A stretch of DNA of 19,600 bases from Bacteroidales bacterium. GTDB taxonomy: Bacteria; Bacteroidota; Bacteroidia; Bacteroidales; UBA10428. The first letter of the stretch is position 1. Every line of letters begins with the position of its first letter. The notes beneath the pieces are model-generated. The model was not told the DNA's origin and did no database searches. It saw only the letters and a list, made by a program, of their open reading frames with translations. This document shows positions 1-7,462 of the stretch, one piece after another. The translations under genes were made by a program, and so were the position numbers. The stretch is taken from assembly GCA_016926235.1 (NCBI GenBank), contig JAFGOZ010000344.1:1-19600 (forward strand), read 5' to 3'.

Positions 1-61
1 CATGCTATAAAAACAAATTTTTTTCTGAACTTGACCAAATCAAAAATAGCTGCATAAAAAA

Positions 62-87
62 AGAGGCTGCCTTTTTAGACAGCCCCT
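62..87 (-). terminator. Rho-independent terminator, minus strand, at the left flank of the IS
   Basis: Positions 65-72 pair with 77-84 around a four-base loop. Read on the minus strand, the one non-Watson-Crick position is a permitted G-U pair, and the stem is followed by seven T residues (minus strand). Read on the plus strand the same position is a C-A mismatch and there is no T run after the stem. The structure therefore points leftwards, stopping transcription that leaves the transposase region toward the window's left end, or ending a minus-strand gene. Confidence 0.6.
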
Positions 88-92
88 AAAAA

Positions 93-1462
93 ATTTTCAC
101 CTATTTAGGTAAATGTACAAAAATCTAAATTCAAAAGTAACACCTTTTGGTGGAATTCACCTGATACACCAACAAATAATTTCAGCAGGTGTAATGCAAT
201 TTATAGATAATGAGCCAGGTAACAGGGTTTCAAATTTTGGTTTTCACTACCGGGATATAATCCTTAGCAGGGTTTACACTGCATTTTGCGGGGGAAATGC
301 AATGCTACAGAAGATGTGAATTATGTAAAAGAAGACACCTTAAAACCGCTTAAAAACATATCCATACCATCGGCAGATACGATATTACGAGGTGATGTGG
401 AATTGTCTGTTCCCTGTGATTATATCAAAAGTGGCCCAGGCATAGAGAACAAGGTAAATATCAATCCAAAGATGAATAAATTCTTAATACGCACGGTCAT
501 TAGGTTAAAGCAATTGCGCCCTGATGATAAAGAATTGGTTTATGATTTTGACCATCAGTTTATCCCGGCAGAAAAGCACGATGCAAAATATAGCCACAAA
601 AATAAGAAGGGGTACTTTCCTGCCATAGCCACTATATCAAACATCCTTGTTTATATTGAAGGGAGGAACGGTAACTGTAGCGTGAAAACTGAACAATTGG
701 CTACTCATAAAAGGGCTTTGGCTGCATTGAAAAGTGAAGGTGTCAAACCAAAATATGCGAGGATGGGCAGTGGCTCATATATAAAAGAAGTAACCAGCCA
801 ATTTCATAAAGAAGGCATTTTGTTCTTTATCAGGGCAAACAACTCAGAAGTCCTTTTAACCTTAGCAGCTGATGCTGAAAACTGGATGCCCTGTACCATT
901 AATTATCAAGATATGGAAGTTGCCAGTTTTGCATACCAGTTTGGAGGCCACAAGCATAGGATAATTGCCTATCGTGTGCCAAATAAAACAGGCCAGGTAT
1001 CTGTTTTTAACAGCGATGCCAAAAATTACCTGTTCATAATAACCAATGATTGGGACATATCAGAAGAAGGGGCCATTAAATTTTATAACGAACGGGGCGA
1101 CAGCGAACGTGTTTTTGATATACAAAACAATGATTTTAACTGGGATTCAATGCCACACAGCTTTTTGGAAGAAAATACCGTATACCTGATAATTATAGCG
1201 TTTGCCCATATTCTCTATAAATGGTTATTAGGCATATTTTCAAAGGTAGTAAAAGGGTTAACCGATACATCAAGGCTGAAAAAGTTCATATTCAGGATTG
1301 TAAACATTGTGGCCAAAATTACCCAGAGTGGCAGGCAGCAGGTTATTCACCTGGCCATAAAAGACAGGTCATTGCTAAAACTAGCAAATACTTCCTGAAA
1401 TATCGACTTATTGGTTTGCTGGCTTTCCCACAACAGCCTGTTAAAAGTGGGTAAGGGAAAAT
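93..1462 (+). mobile_element. IS1380-like insertion sequence (ends approximate)
   Basis: The element is defined by its single transposase gene. I could not find a convincing long terminal inverted repeat. The limits given are only a weak ATTTTC (93-98) / GAAAAT (1457-1462) pairing outside the gene, so true ends may differ by tens of bases. An imperfect dyad (CCCAC at about 1429, GTGGG at about 1447) lies just after the transposase stop. The element carries no passenger gene. Its transposase is frameshifted, so it is probably immobile unless supplied in trans. Confidence 0.4.
113..1398 (+). pseudogene. IS1380-family transposase, frameshifted
   Basis: This would encode a DDE transposase of about 425 residues. 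The N-terminal part reads from the ATG at 113 through a region ending FCGGNA. The rest continues in another frame from about 296 as TEDVNYVKED and includes YDFDHQF (first acidic catalytic region), FFIRAN, and YNERGDSERVFD (region of the catalytic Glu), ending near 1398. The cause of the break is visible: AATGC occurs twice in tandem at 296-305. Removing one copy joins the two frames into FCGGNATEDVNY without loss. IS1380 transposases normally come from a single frame, so this is a disabling slippage mutation rather than programmed frameshifting. Family assignment is from motif recognition. Confidence 0.85.
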
Positions 1463-1513
1463 CTGCTCAAAAAAGCTAAAAACAATAGTATTTATAATTG
1501 CATAAGCAATTTC

Positions 1514-1540
1514 TTTCGTGTATTTTGCGTAATTCATGGT
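1514..1540. repeat. Three degenerate 9-base units (TTTCGTGTA-like)
   Basis: The units TTTCGTGTA, TTTTGCGTA and ATTCATGGT follow one another without spacing. On the other strand this reads like a CATGAATTACGC... motif. I recall similar ATTCGTG-type 9-base periodic tracts between genes in Bacteroidota and other bacteria, but that recollection is not proof. The tract sits just right of the IS and may be part of its flank. Confidence 0.4.
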
Positions 1541-1591
1541 TAAAAAAAATTATCTGCGGATTTTCGGGAATAAATAATTTATATGTTTGTT

Positions 1592-1641
1592 TTTTATAAA
1601 TGACAAAAAAGAGTATTTTTGCATATCTGTCATTTATAAAA
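1592..1641. promoter_or_regulatory. Perfect 14-bp inverted repeat flanking the ATPase promoter
   Basis: TTTTATAAATGACA at 1592-1605 is the exact reverse complement of TGTCATTTATAAAA at 1628-1641, with a 22-base spacer. The spacer contains TATTTTTG (1614-1621), a perfect TAnnTTTG -7 box. A TTTG at 1586-1589 lies upstream, but its 24-base spacing is longer than the usual ~19. The right arm would be in the transcript and the left arm would cover the -33/-7 spacer. The layout suggests an operator, possibly autoregulatory, 7 bases before the start codon. Confidence 0.6.
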
Positions 1642-1648
1642 TCAAATC

Positions 1649-2851
1649 ATGAAGCCATATCTAACCAGGGAAATCTATAAAAAGCAAATTGAGAAGTATA
1701 TCGGAAAAGAAGTAATCAAAGTGCTTACAGGACAACGAAGAGTTGGAAAGAGTTACTTATTATTTCAAACAATGGATAGTATAAAAGAGCGTTACCCAAA
1801 TGGAAATATTATTTACATTAATCTGGAACTTGTAGAGTTTGAGTTTTTAACTGAGCACAGTAAGCTTTACGAATATGTGAAATCCAGGTCAAATACTAAT
1901 GAATTAAATTTTCTGATGATAGATGAGATTCAGGTCATACCCGGTTTCGAGAAAACATTAAGGAGCCTGACTGCAGAAGGGGGCTATGATATATATTGTA
2001 CAGGAAGTAATGCGCATCTTTTATCTGGCGAGCTGGGCACTTTTTTAGGAGGTAGGTATATAGAAATACCTGTTTATGCATTAAGCTACCCTGAATTTCT
2101 ATATTTCCATAAACTTAAGAATTCATCGGGTAGTGTTGAGAAATACCTGAAATTTGGAGGACTTCCTTATTTAATTCATTTGGAACTTAATGATGATACT
2201 GTATTTGATTACTTGAAAAATATCAACCAGTCTATCCTGTTTCGTGATGTTGTTTCAAGGTTCAAAGTGAGAAATGTTGATTTTTTAGTACGTTTGATAA
2301 AATACCTTGCCAATGAAATAGGAAATATTATTTCTGCCAGAAATATTGTAAAATTTCTAAAATCGCAAAAAATATCCATTTCAATAAATGCTGTGCTTAA
2401 CTATATGAATTATCTTTCCATTGCTATGCTTATTTCAAACGTGAAGAGGTCTGATATACAAGGGAAAAAAATATTTGAAGTAGGTGAAAAATACTATTTT
2501 AATGATATAGGGATCAGAAATGCCATTGTTGGTTTCTCTCCTTTTGATATGGGACAAATCCTCGAAAATGTCGTTTTTTTGCACTTGAGAATTATGAGGT
2601 ATTCGGTATTGATAGGAAAACAAGGCGACAAAGAAGTGGACTTTATTGCTGAAAGAGAGGGTGAGAAAATATACATACAGGTTGCATTACGAATTACTGA
2701 TAATCAAGCTATGGAAAGGAAATTCGGTAACCTTAAAGCAATTAAAGATAATTATCCCAAATATGTCATTACGCTGGATGATTATTTGGGTGCAAGTCAT
2801 GAAGGGATAAAGCATATACCTTTGAGACATTTTTTATGTGAATTCAATTAA
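1649..2851 (+). CDS. ATP-binding protein, AAA_14/DUF4143 type
   Basis: A 400-residue protein of the large family of ATPases with an N-terminal AAA domain and a C-terminal DUF4143 domain. The P-loop GQRRVGKS is at residues 28-35, Walker B LMIDEIQ at 89-95, and a sensor-like CTGSN with downstream GGR at 117-136. Residues 200-280 form a helical, winged-helix-like middle. The C-terminal domain has E306, EVDFIA (329-334) and IYIQVA (341-346), spaced like a PD-(D/E)xK nuclease fold. The lysine normally expected in the last motif is not obvious, so nuclease activity is doubtful. The length is normal and the reading frame intact. The cellular role of this family is poorly defined; many copies sit in accessory regions. 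The start ATG follows the right arm of the inverted repeat by 7 bases. It is an isolated gene with its own promoter. Confidence 0.85.
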   Translation: MKPYLTREIYKKQIEKYIGKEVIKVLTGQRRVGKSYLLFQTMDSIKERYPNGNIIYINLELVEFEFLTEHSKLYEYVKSRSNTNELNFLMIDEIQVIPGFEKTLRSLTAEGGYDIYCTGSNAHLLSGELGTFLGGRYIEIPVYALSYPEFLYFHKLKNSSGSVEKYLKFGGLPYLIHLELNDDTVFDYLKNINQSILFRDVVSRFKVRNVDFLVRLIKYLANEIGNIISARNIVKFLKSQKISISINAVLNYMNYLSIAMLISNVKRSDIQGKKIFEVGEKYYFNDIGIRNAIVGFSPFDMGQILENVVFLHLRIMRYSVLIGKQGDKEVDFIAEREGEKIYIQVALRITDNQAMERKFGNLKAIKDNYPKYVITLDDYLGASHEGIKHIPLRHFLCEFN

Positions 2852-2956
2852 TCCACTATTACTGCCCATTTAACGACTGTTAAAAAAGTGTTTACAAAGC
2901 CTTGAATAGATATTTTATTAACTGCCGCATGCTAACTATTTTTGAAAAAAAAGTAT

Positions 2957-3862
2957 ATGTCAGAAAAAAAGATCCCTTATCACAATAAGCCCGTTGAATT
3001 ATCAGTAGAAGCTTGGCAAAGAGGCCTTCGAAAACAATATGCCAGAGAACAAAAATTCACATTTACAAATATTGGAGCCCACCCTGTTTATTCCGATTTC
3101 AGTGTTTACAACCCGAAAACCGAAAAAACATATAAAGTAAGCTTACGCGATGGCAAAGAAACCTATAATTTCTGCTCCTGCCCCGACTTTAAAATTAATT
3201 CATTGGGTACTTGTAAACATATTGAGTATATGCTGCATTATTTTTCGAAATATAAAAAGTACCAGAAATACCTTCTTAATCCTGTTAATCCGGATCATTC
3301 ATCGCTAAGTATATTTTACGGGGCGCAAAGAAAAATACGCTTAAGAAAAGCAAGTATGGCCGGGCATTTTGAGAATGAGGAGATGTTCTTTGATGAACAT
3401 GGCTTCATAAGACAGGGAATGATTGACAATATGGAAGGTTTTATCGAAACCTCAAAAAAAGCGGATGCAGGGTTTACTGTTTATCCTGATGTAATTGAAT
3501 ATATCGAAAATGATAAAAAAAGAAAGCAGGATAGGAGCAAAGCCCGTGAATTGTTTTTAAATGGGCATGAATCGGAAATTTTTAACCACCTGATAAAAGC
3601 CCGGTTATTTCCTTACCAAAAAGAAGGGGTAAAAAGGATTGTCGAACAAGGCAGGATTCTCCTGGCCGATGAAATGGGACTGGGAAAAACAATACAGGCC
3701 ATTGCAGCAACCGTGATTTTTGCCAGGCATTATAATGTAAACAAAGTGCTGATTATTTGCCCTACTTCACTTAAATTTCAATGGAAACGCGAAATTGAAA
3801 AATTCTGTAACAGAGATGCAATAGTTGTTGAAGGCCTTATCCATAAAAGAAAGGATTTATAA
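2957..3862 (+). pseudogene. SWIM-SNF2 helicase, N-terminal part before an internal TAA
   Basis: This is the first 301 codons of a Swi2/Snf2 superfamily-2 DNA translocase. A SWIM zinc finger has ligands C73, C75, C86 and H88 (CxC-x10-CxH). The helicase N lobe begins with LFPYQKEGV (about 217-225), followed by motif I DEMGLGKT (238-245) and motif Ia ICPTSLKFQW (about 267-276). A TAA at codon 302 (3860-3862) interrupts the gene before the DEAQ box. Translation on either side is in the same frame and stays family-like, so this is a single nonsense change, not a frameshift. I take the ATG at 2957. A TTG at 2942 would add five residues, but it falls inside a TATTTTTG element (2937-2944) that may be the -7 box. 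Confidence 0.85.
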
Positions 3863-5236
3863 AAATCCCCGTCATTTTACAAAATAATAAGTTACGGTAT
3901 TTGCCGCAGCGATTTGAACTTTATAAACGCTTACAACCCTGATTTGATTATTATTGACGAAGCCCAGCGGATAAAAAACTGGAAAACGCAAACGGCACAA
4001 TCGGTAAAAATAATTAATTCCGAATATACCATTGTATTGACCGGCACCCCGCTTGAAAACAAAATTGACGAACTACATTCCATAGTTGAATATATTGACA
4101 GGTACAAGCTTGGCCCGCTTTTTCGTTTTCTTCACAACCATCAGCTACTGGATGAAAATGGTAAACTAAAGGGGTATAAAAACCTCAGGGAAATTAATGC
4201 CACGCTGGGAGATATTTTACTAAGGCGCACGAAAAAAGAAATAATAGACCAACTGCCCGGCAGGGTTGACAAAAACTTTTTTATTGAATTAACAAAAGAG
4301 CAACAAACGGATCATGATAGTTATTACGATACAGTTTGTAAACTCGTTAACAAATGGATCCGGCAAGGCTTCCTCATAGAAGCTGACCGCGACAGGTTGC
4401 TGATATGCCTTAACTGCATGAGAATGGTATGCGACTCGACCTATATTTTAAACCAAAACACCAACCATGGCAACAAAATTGCTGAACTCAGGGAATTACT
4501 TGACGAGTTGCTTCAAAACGATGAAAACAAGATTGTGATTTTCAGCCAGTGGAAAAAGATGTTTGAGCTGGTTATAAAGGAACTGGAAAAACTATATATC
4601 CCGTATTTTTACCTAAATGGTGATATTTCTGCCATACAAAGAAAGCAGATCATAGATGCTTTCCAGGATAACCCCGAAATAAAAATATTCCTGTCAACCG
4701 ACGCGGGCGGGGTAGGTGTAAACCTCCAAAGCGCCAACGTGTTAATAAACCTCGACCTTCCCTGGAACCCGGCAGTGCTTGAACAACGTATAGGACGTAT
4801 TTACCGCCTGGGACAGAATAAGCATGTACAGGTATTTAATTTTATTGCCCGCTTATCTATTGAACACCGGATATTTTACCTGCTCGATTTTAAAAAGTCG
4901 GTATTCAAAGGGGTAATTGAAGAAGAAGGACAGGATAGCGTAATGCTTGAAAGCTTCCTTGAATCAATTAAAACGCTTACCGAGGTAAATTTTGATAAGA
5001 AGGATGAAAGTGATGGATATATATCAGGAAATTCAGCAATAAAAAGCCCTGATTTTCTGGCTGATGAACACAACAAAACAGTATTGGAAAAATATGGCAT
5101 TGAAAAAAATGAAACGAAAGATGAAAAAAATCAAACTAAGTATGTTGTAAAAGACAAGGATGCTAAGAGCAGAAGGGGCGTGTTATCAAGGATAAAAAAA
5201 AGGGTACAAAATTTCTTTAAAAAGTTTAAAAAATAA
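3863..5236 (+). pseudogene. SWIM-SNF2 helicase, C-terminal part after the internal TAA
   Basis: This continues the helicase in the same frame, for 457 codons. KIISYGICRSDL precedes motif II IIIDEAQRIKNW. Motif III is VLTGTPLENK, motif IV IVIFSQWKKM, motif V STDAGGVGVNLQ, and motif VI EQRIGRIYRLGQ. It ends in a strongly basic Lys/Arg tail that could bind nucleic acid. All C-lobe motifs are intact, so the protein would be complete if codon 302 were sense. Without readthrough this half lacks motif I and has no convincing start of its own: the first candidate is a TTG at 3914, and there is no in-frame ATG before the Walker B region. The stop lies 4 bases before the nuclease gene, indicating co-transcription. 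Confidence 0.85.
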
Positions 5237-5240
5237 TTTA

Positions 5241-5723
5241 TTGAAAATAACCAATCCAATCTATATCGTTGCTGATTGCAGGGAGGCAACTTCAGGATTG
5301 CCCCGAATTTTAGAAAGCCATGGTATACATCTAACACTTGGCCAGTTAAAAACAGGGGACTATATTATCAATGATGAGATAATAATAGAAAGAAAATCGC
5401 GGGACGATTTTGTTTTATCAATAATACAGGGCAGGTTGTTTGCACAATGTGCAAAAATGAAAAAGTCTTGTAAACATTTGGCCCTGTTGATCGAAGGCAA
5501 TCCTTACCATACCAAACATGAAATTAACCGGCAGGCAATAAAGGGTGCATTGGTATCAGTATCGTTATGCTGGCAGATACCCATTATTTATTCTACAGAC
5601 ATAAAAGATTCTGCCAAAATGCTGATAATGGCGGCAAACCAACTGTTAAAAGAAAATTATGCCTATTTCAACAAGACAAAAAACTCAAAAAACCAATCTA
5701 AACAGGCTGTATATTTTCTCTAG
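5241..5723 (+). CDS. ERCC4/XPF-type nuclease domain protein, ended early by TAG
   Basis: 160 residues forming an ERCC4 (XPF/Mus81/Hef family) structure-specific nuclease domain. ADCRE is at 11-15, the active-site pattern GDY...ERKxxxD uses G39-D40 and E50-R51-K52 with D56, and GRLFAQ is at 64-69. These are the metal-binding residues of this family. The start is a TTG at 5241, 4 bases after the helicase stop; the next in-frame Met lies inside the domain, so TTG with translational coupling is the most likely initiation. The TAG at codon 161 removes the HhH domain that follows in frame. Such proteins usually need HhH domains to dimerise and hold branched DNA, so the truncated protein may be inactive or altered. 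Confidence 0.8.
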   Translation: MKITNPIYIVADCREATSGLPRILESHGIHLTLGQLKTGDYIINDEIIIERKSRDDFVLSIIQGRLFAQCAKMKKSCKHLALLIEGNPYHTKHEINRQAIKGALVSVSLCWQIPIIYSTDIKDSAKMLIMAANQLLKENYAYFNKTKNSKNQSKQAVYFL

Positions 5724-5897
5724 GGATTACCCTCCGTTGGCCCTGTTCTTGCAAAAGCACTATTTGAAAGATTTGGCTCAGTTGAGAATGTCATACTGGC
5801 AGATGAAGAAGAATTAATGGCAATTGAAGGATTAGGGAAAATGAAAGCCCAAAGAATCAGGAATTTTTTACGTAATTCCATTGGGAATAAGAAATGA
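5724..5897 (+). pseudogene. Orphaned HhH domain of the ERCC4-type nuclease
   Basis: Reading on in the same frame past the TAG gives GLPSVGPVLAKALFERFGSV, then ELMAIEGLGKMKAQRIRNFL, and a TGA at 5895-5897. This is a tandem helix-hairpin-helix (RuvA/UvrC-like) domain with GLPSVGP and IEGLGKMKA hairpins. The whole gene would be 218 codons, a normal size for ERCC4-HhH proteins. No start codon for separate translation is evident near the beginning of this piece. A CAG (Gln) to TAG transition is the simplest origin of the stop. Confidence 0.75.
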
Positions 5898-6098
5898 AAT
5901 TATTTATAAATATAGGAAATGAAACACTTTTTTTTGCTCATAGACTACTTTTGCCCCTTTTACCGCTAAATTTAGGAATGAGTAATTTACATTGCTTTCG
6001 GTATAGAAAGCATTCGGCATTTTAAATATCTTTTATTTTTAACTATTCAACTCAATACAATTCTCCCTCAATCCCAAAACTATTTCAATAACTTTTTA

Positions 6099-6106
6099 TA
6101 CATTTG
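6099..6106 (+). promoter_or_regulatory. Candidate pgk -7 box TACATTTG
   Basis: This is an exact match to the Bacteroidota -7 consensus TAnnTTTG, 43 bases before the pgk start. No good TTTG -33 element is seen about 19 bases upstream, so the assignment rests on the -7 match and position only. Transcription would begin near 6113, just before the palindrome. Confidence 0.45.
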
Positions 6107-6114
6107 CATTCCTA

Positions 6115-6134
6115 TAAATTAATATATTAATTTA
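6115..6134. repeat. 20-bp perfect palindrome in the pgk leader
   Basis: TAAATTAATATATTAATTTA is its own exact reverse complement and lies 15 bases before the pgk ATG, just after the predicted transcription start. It could be an operator. It is also pure A/T in an AT-rich region, so chance is possible. Confidence 0.45.
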
Positions 6135-6149
6135 AAATCAAATATAGAT

Positions 6150-7412
6150 ATGCAAACTATTGACAGCTATAGCTTTAAGGGCAAAAAGGCAATCGTTCGG
6201 GTTGACTTTAACGTGCCTTTAAACAAGGAAACTTTTGAAGTAACAGACAATACCCGTATCAGGGGTGCAGCTCCTACCATTAAGAAAATTATTGGTGATG
6301 GCGGTTGTGCCATCCTCATGTCGCACCTAGGAAGACCAGACGGAAAGGTACAGGATAAATACTCCCTGAAACATGCCATATCAGCTATTGAAAAAGTACT
6401 GGGTGTACCTGTTAAGTTCGCAGGTGACTGCATGGGTGAAAATGCAAAAAGCATGGCTGCTTCATTGAAGGCTGGAGAGGTAATGCTACTTGAAAACCTT
6501 CGTTTTTATGAAGAAGAAGAAGGAAAACCATACAGCCTGAAAGAAGGCGCGACTGAAGAAGAAACCAAGGCTGCCAAAGCAAAAGTTAAAGAAAGTCAGA
6601 AGGAATTTACAAAAAAATTAGCCGGCTATGCTGACTGCTATGTAAACGATGCATTCGGTACGGCTCACAGGGCTCATGCTTCAACTGCTTTGATAGCTGC
6701 ACATTTTCCTGGAAACAGCATGTTCGGTTACCTGATTGAGAGCGAGCTGAAAGCTATGGATAAAGTCTTAAAAGCTGCTGATAAGCCTTTCACTGCTATT
6801 ATGGGTGGCGCAAAAGTAAGCGACAAAATTATGCTTATTGAAAACCTGCTTGAGCGTGTTGACAACCTTATTATTGGTGGTGGTATGACATATACCTTCA
6901 TTAAAGCTCAGGGTGGAAAAATTGGTAACTCACTTTGCGAAGAAGATAAACTGGATCTTGCTTTAAGTATTTTAGAAAAAGCGAAATCAAAAGGAGTAAG
7001 TGTTTATATTCCAACAGATGCAATCAATGCCGATAAATTTGACGCTAATGCAAATTCAAATGTATCCAAGACCAACGAAACTCCTGACGGAATGATGGGA
7101 TTGGACATTGGAGAAGAGACTATTAAGAAATTCACTGAAGTCATAAAGAACTCGAAAACTGTACTCTGGAATGGTCCAATGGGAGTATTTGAATTTGAGA
7201 AATTCTCAAAAGGTACTTCTGCTGTGGCAAAAGCCCTTGCTGATGCAACTGCTAACGGCGCCTTTACATTAATTGGTGGTGGTGACTCTGTTGCAGCTAT
7301 CAATAAAAACAAACTGGCTGACAAAGTAAGCTATGTGTCAACCGGTGGTGGAGCAATGCTGGAATATATGGAGGGTAAAGAATTACCAGGTATTAAAGCG
7401 ATAAGAGGATAA
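6150..7412 (+). CDS. pgk: Phosphoglycerate kinase
   Basis: Transfers the acyl phosphate of 1,3-bisphosphoglycerate to ADP in glycolysis (reverse in gluconeogenesis); cytosolic and monomeric. Visible signatures are RVDFNVPL (17-24), SHLGRP (58-63), [21 protein letters not shown], the hinge-region [11 protein letters not shown], and the C-terminal nucleotide-site [11 protein letters not shown] and [14 protein letters not shown]. At 420 residues it is longer than the usual ~395. The extra length is an acidic/lysine-rich insertion at about residues 115-145 (EEEEGK...[12 protein letters not shown]), which I recognise from Bacteroidota PGKs. It is monocistronic, with a promoter-like region upstream and a strong hairpin terminator directly downstream. 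The start ATG follows an A-rich leader without Shine-Dalgarno sequence, normal for the phylum. Confidence 0.98.
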   Translation: MQTIDSYSFKGKKAIVRVDFNVPLNKETFEVTDNTRIRGAAPTIKKIIGDGGCAILMSHLGRPDGKVQDKYSLKHAISAIEKVLGVPVKFAGDCMGENAKSMAASLKAGEVMLLENLRFYEEEEGKPYSLKEGATEEETKAAKAKVKESQKEFTKKLAGYADCYVNDAFGTAHRAHASTALIAAHFPGNSMFGYLIESELKAMDKVLKAADKPFTAIMGGAKVSDKIMLIENLLERVDNLIIGGGMTYTFIKAQGGKIGNSLCEEDKLDLALSILEKAKSKGVSVYIPTDAINADKFDANANSNVSKTNETPDGMMGLDIGEETIKKFTEVIKNSKTVLWNGPMGVFEFEKFSKGTSAVAKALADATANGAFTLIGGGDSVAAINKNKLADKVSYVSTGGGAMLEYMEGKELPGIKAIRG

Positions 7413-7433
7413 TTTTATTATTATATTAATTAT

Positions 7434-7462
7434 AAAAAAGCTACTGGTAAGTAGCTTTTTTT
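7434..7462. terminator. Bidirectional terminator between pgk and the glycosyltransferase
   Basis: AAAAAAGCTACT (7434-7445) pairs with AGTAGCTTTTTT around a GGTA loop. Seven T residues follow on the plus strand and six on the minus strand. It therefore ends both the plus-strand pgk transcript and the minus-strand glycosyltransferase transcript. Its right edge reaches into the stop codon of the glycosyltransferase (7461-7463), so that gene has essentially no 3' untranslated spacer. Confidence 0.85.

Larger units (their letters stand above)
1399..1648. other. Non-coding stretch between the IS and the ATPase gene
   Basis: About 250 bases without a credible gene. It holds the right flank of the IS, a degenerate 9-base periodic segment (1514-1540), and the promoter/inverted-repeat control region of the downstream ATPase gene (1586-1641). 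An open frame on the minus strand overlaps the transposase end, but its protein is unconvincing. Confidence 0.6.
5898..6149. other. Non-coding gap before pgk
   Basis: About 250 AT-rich bases. It contains a 7-bp hairpin (TGCTTTC 5993-5999 / GAAAGCA 6006-6012, six-base loop) without a T run, a TACTTTTG at 5946-5953, the pgk -7 candidate at 6099-6106, and a 20-bp palindrome at 6115-6134. I see no gene and no convincing terminator for the helicase-nuclease operon. Confidence 0.5.

Noticed and set aside
286..319. Programmed frameshifting of the transposase
   Set aside because: The tandem AATGC duplication fully explains the break, and IS1380 transposases are normally single-frame genes.
1343..1537. 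Minus-strand open frame of 64 codons after the transposase
   Set aside because: It overlaps the transposase end, has unconvincing composition, and includes the periodic repeat at its start.
5721..5723. Alternative genetic code (TAG/TAA read as sense)
   Set aside because: TAG ends the permease-peptidase gene and TAA ends pgk and others at expected lengths, so standard stops are in use.
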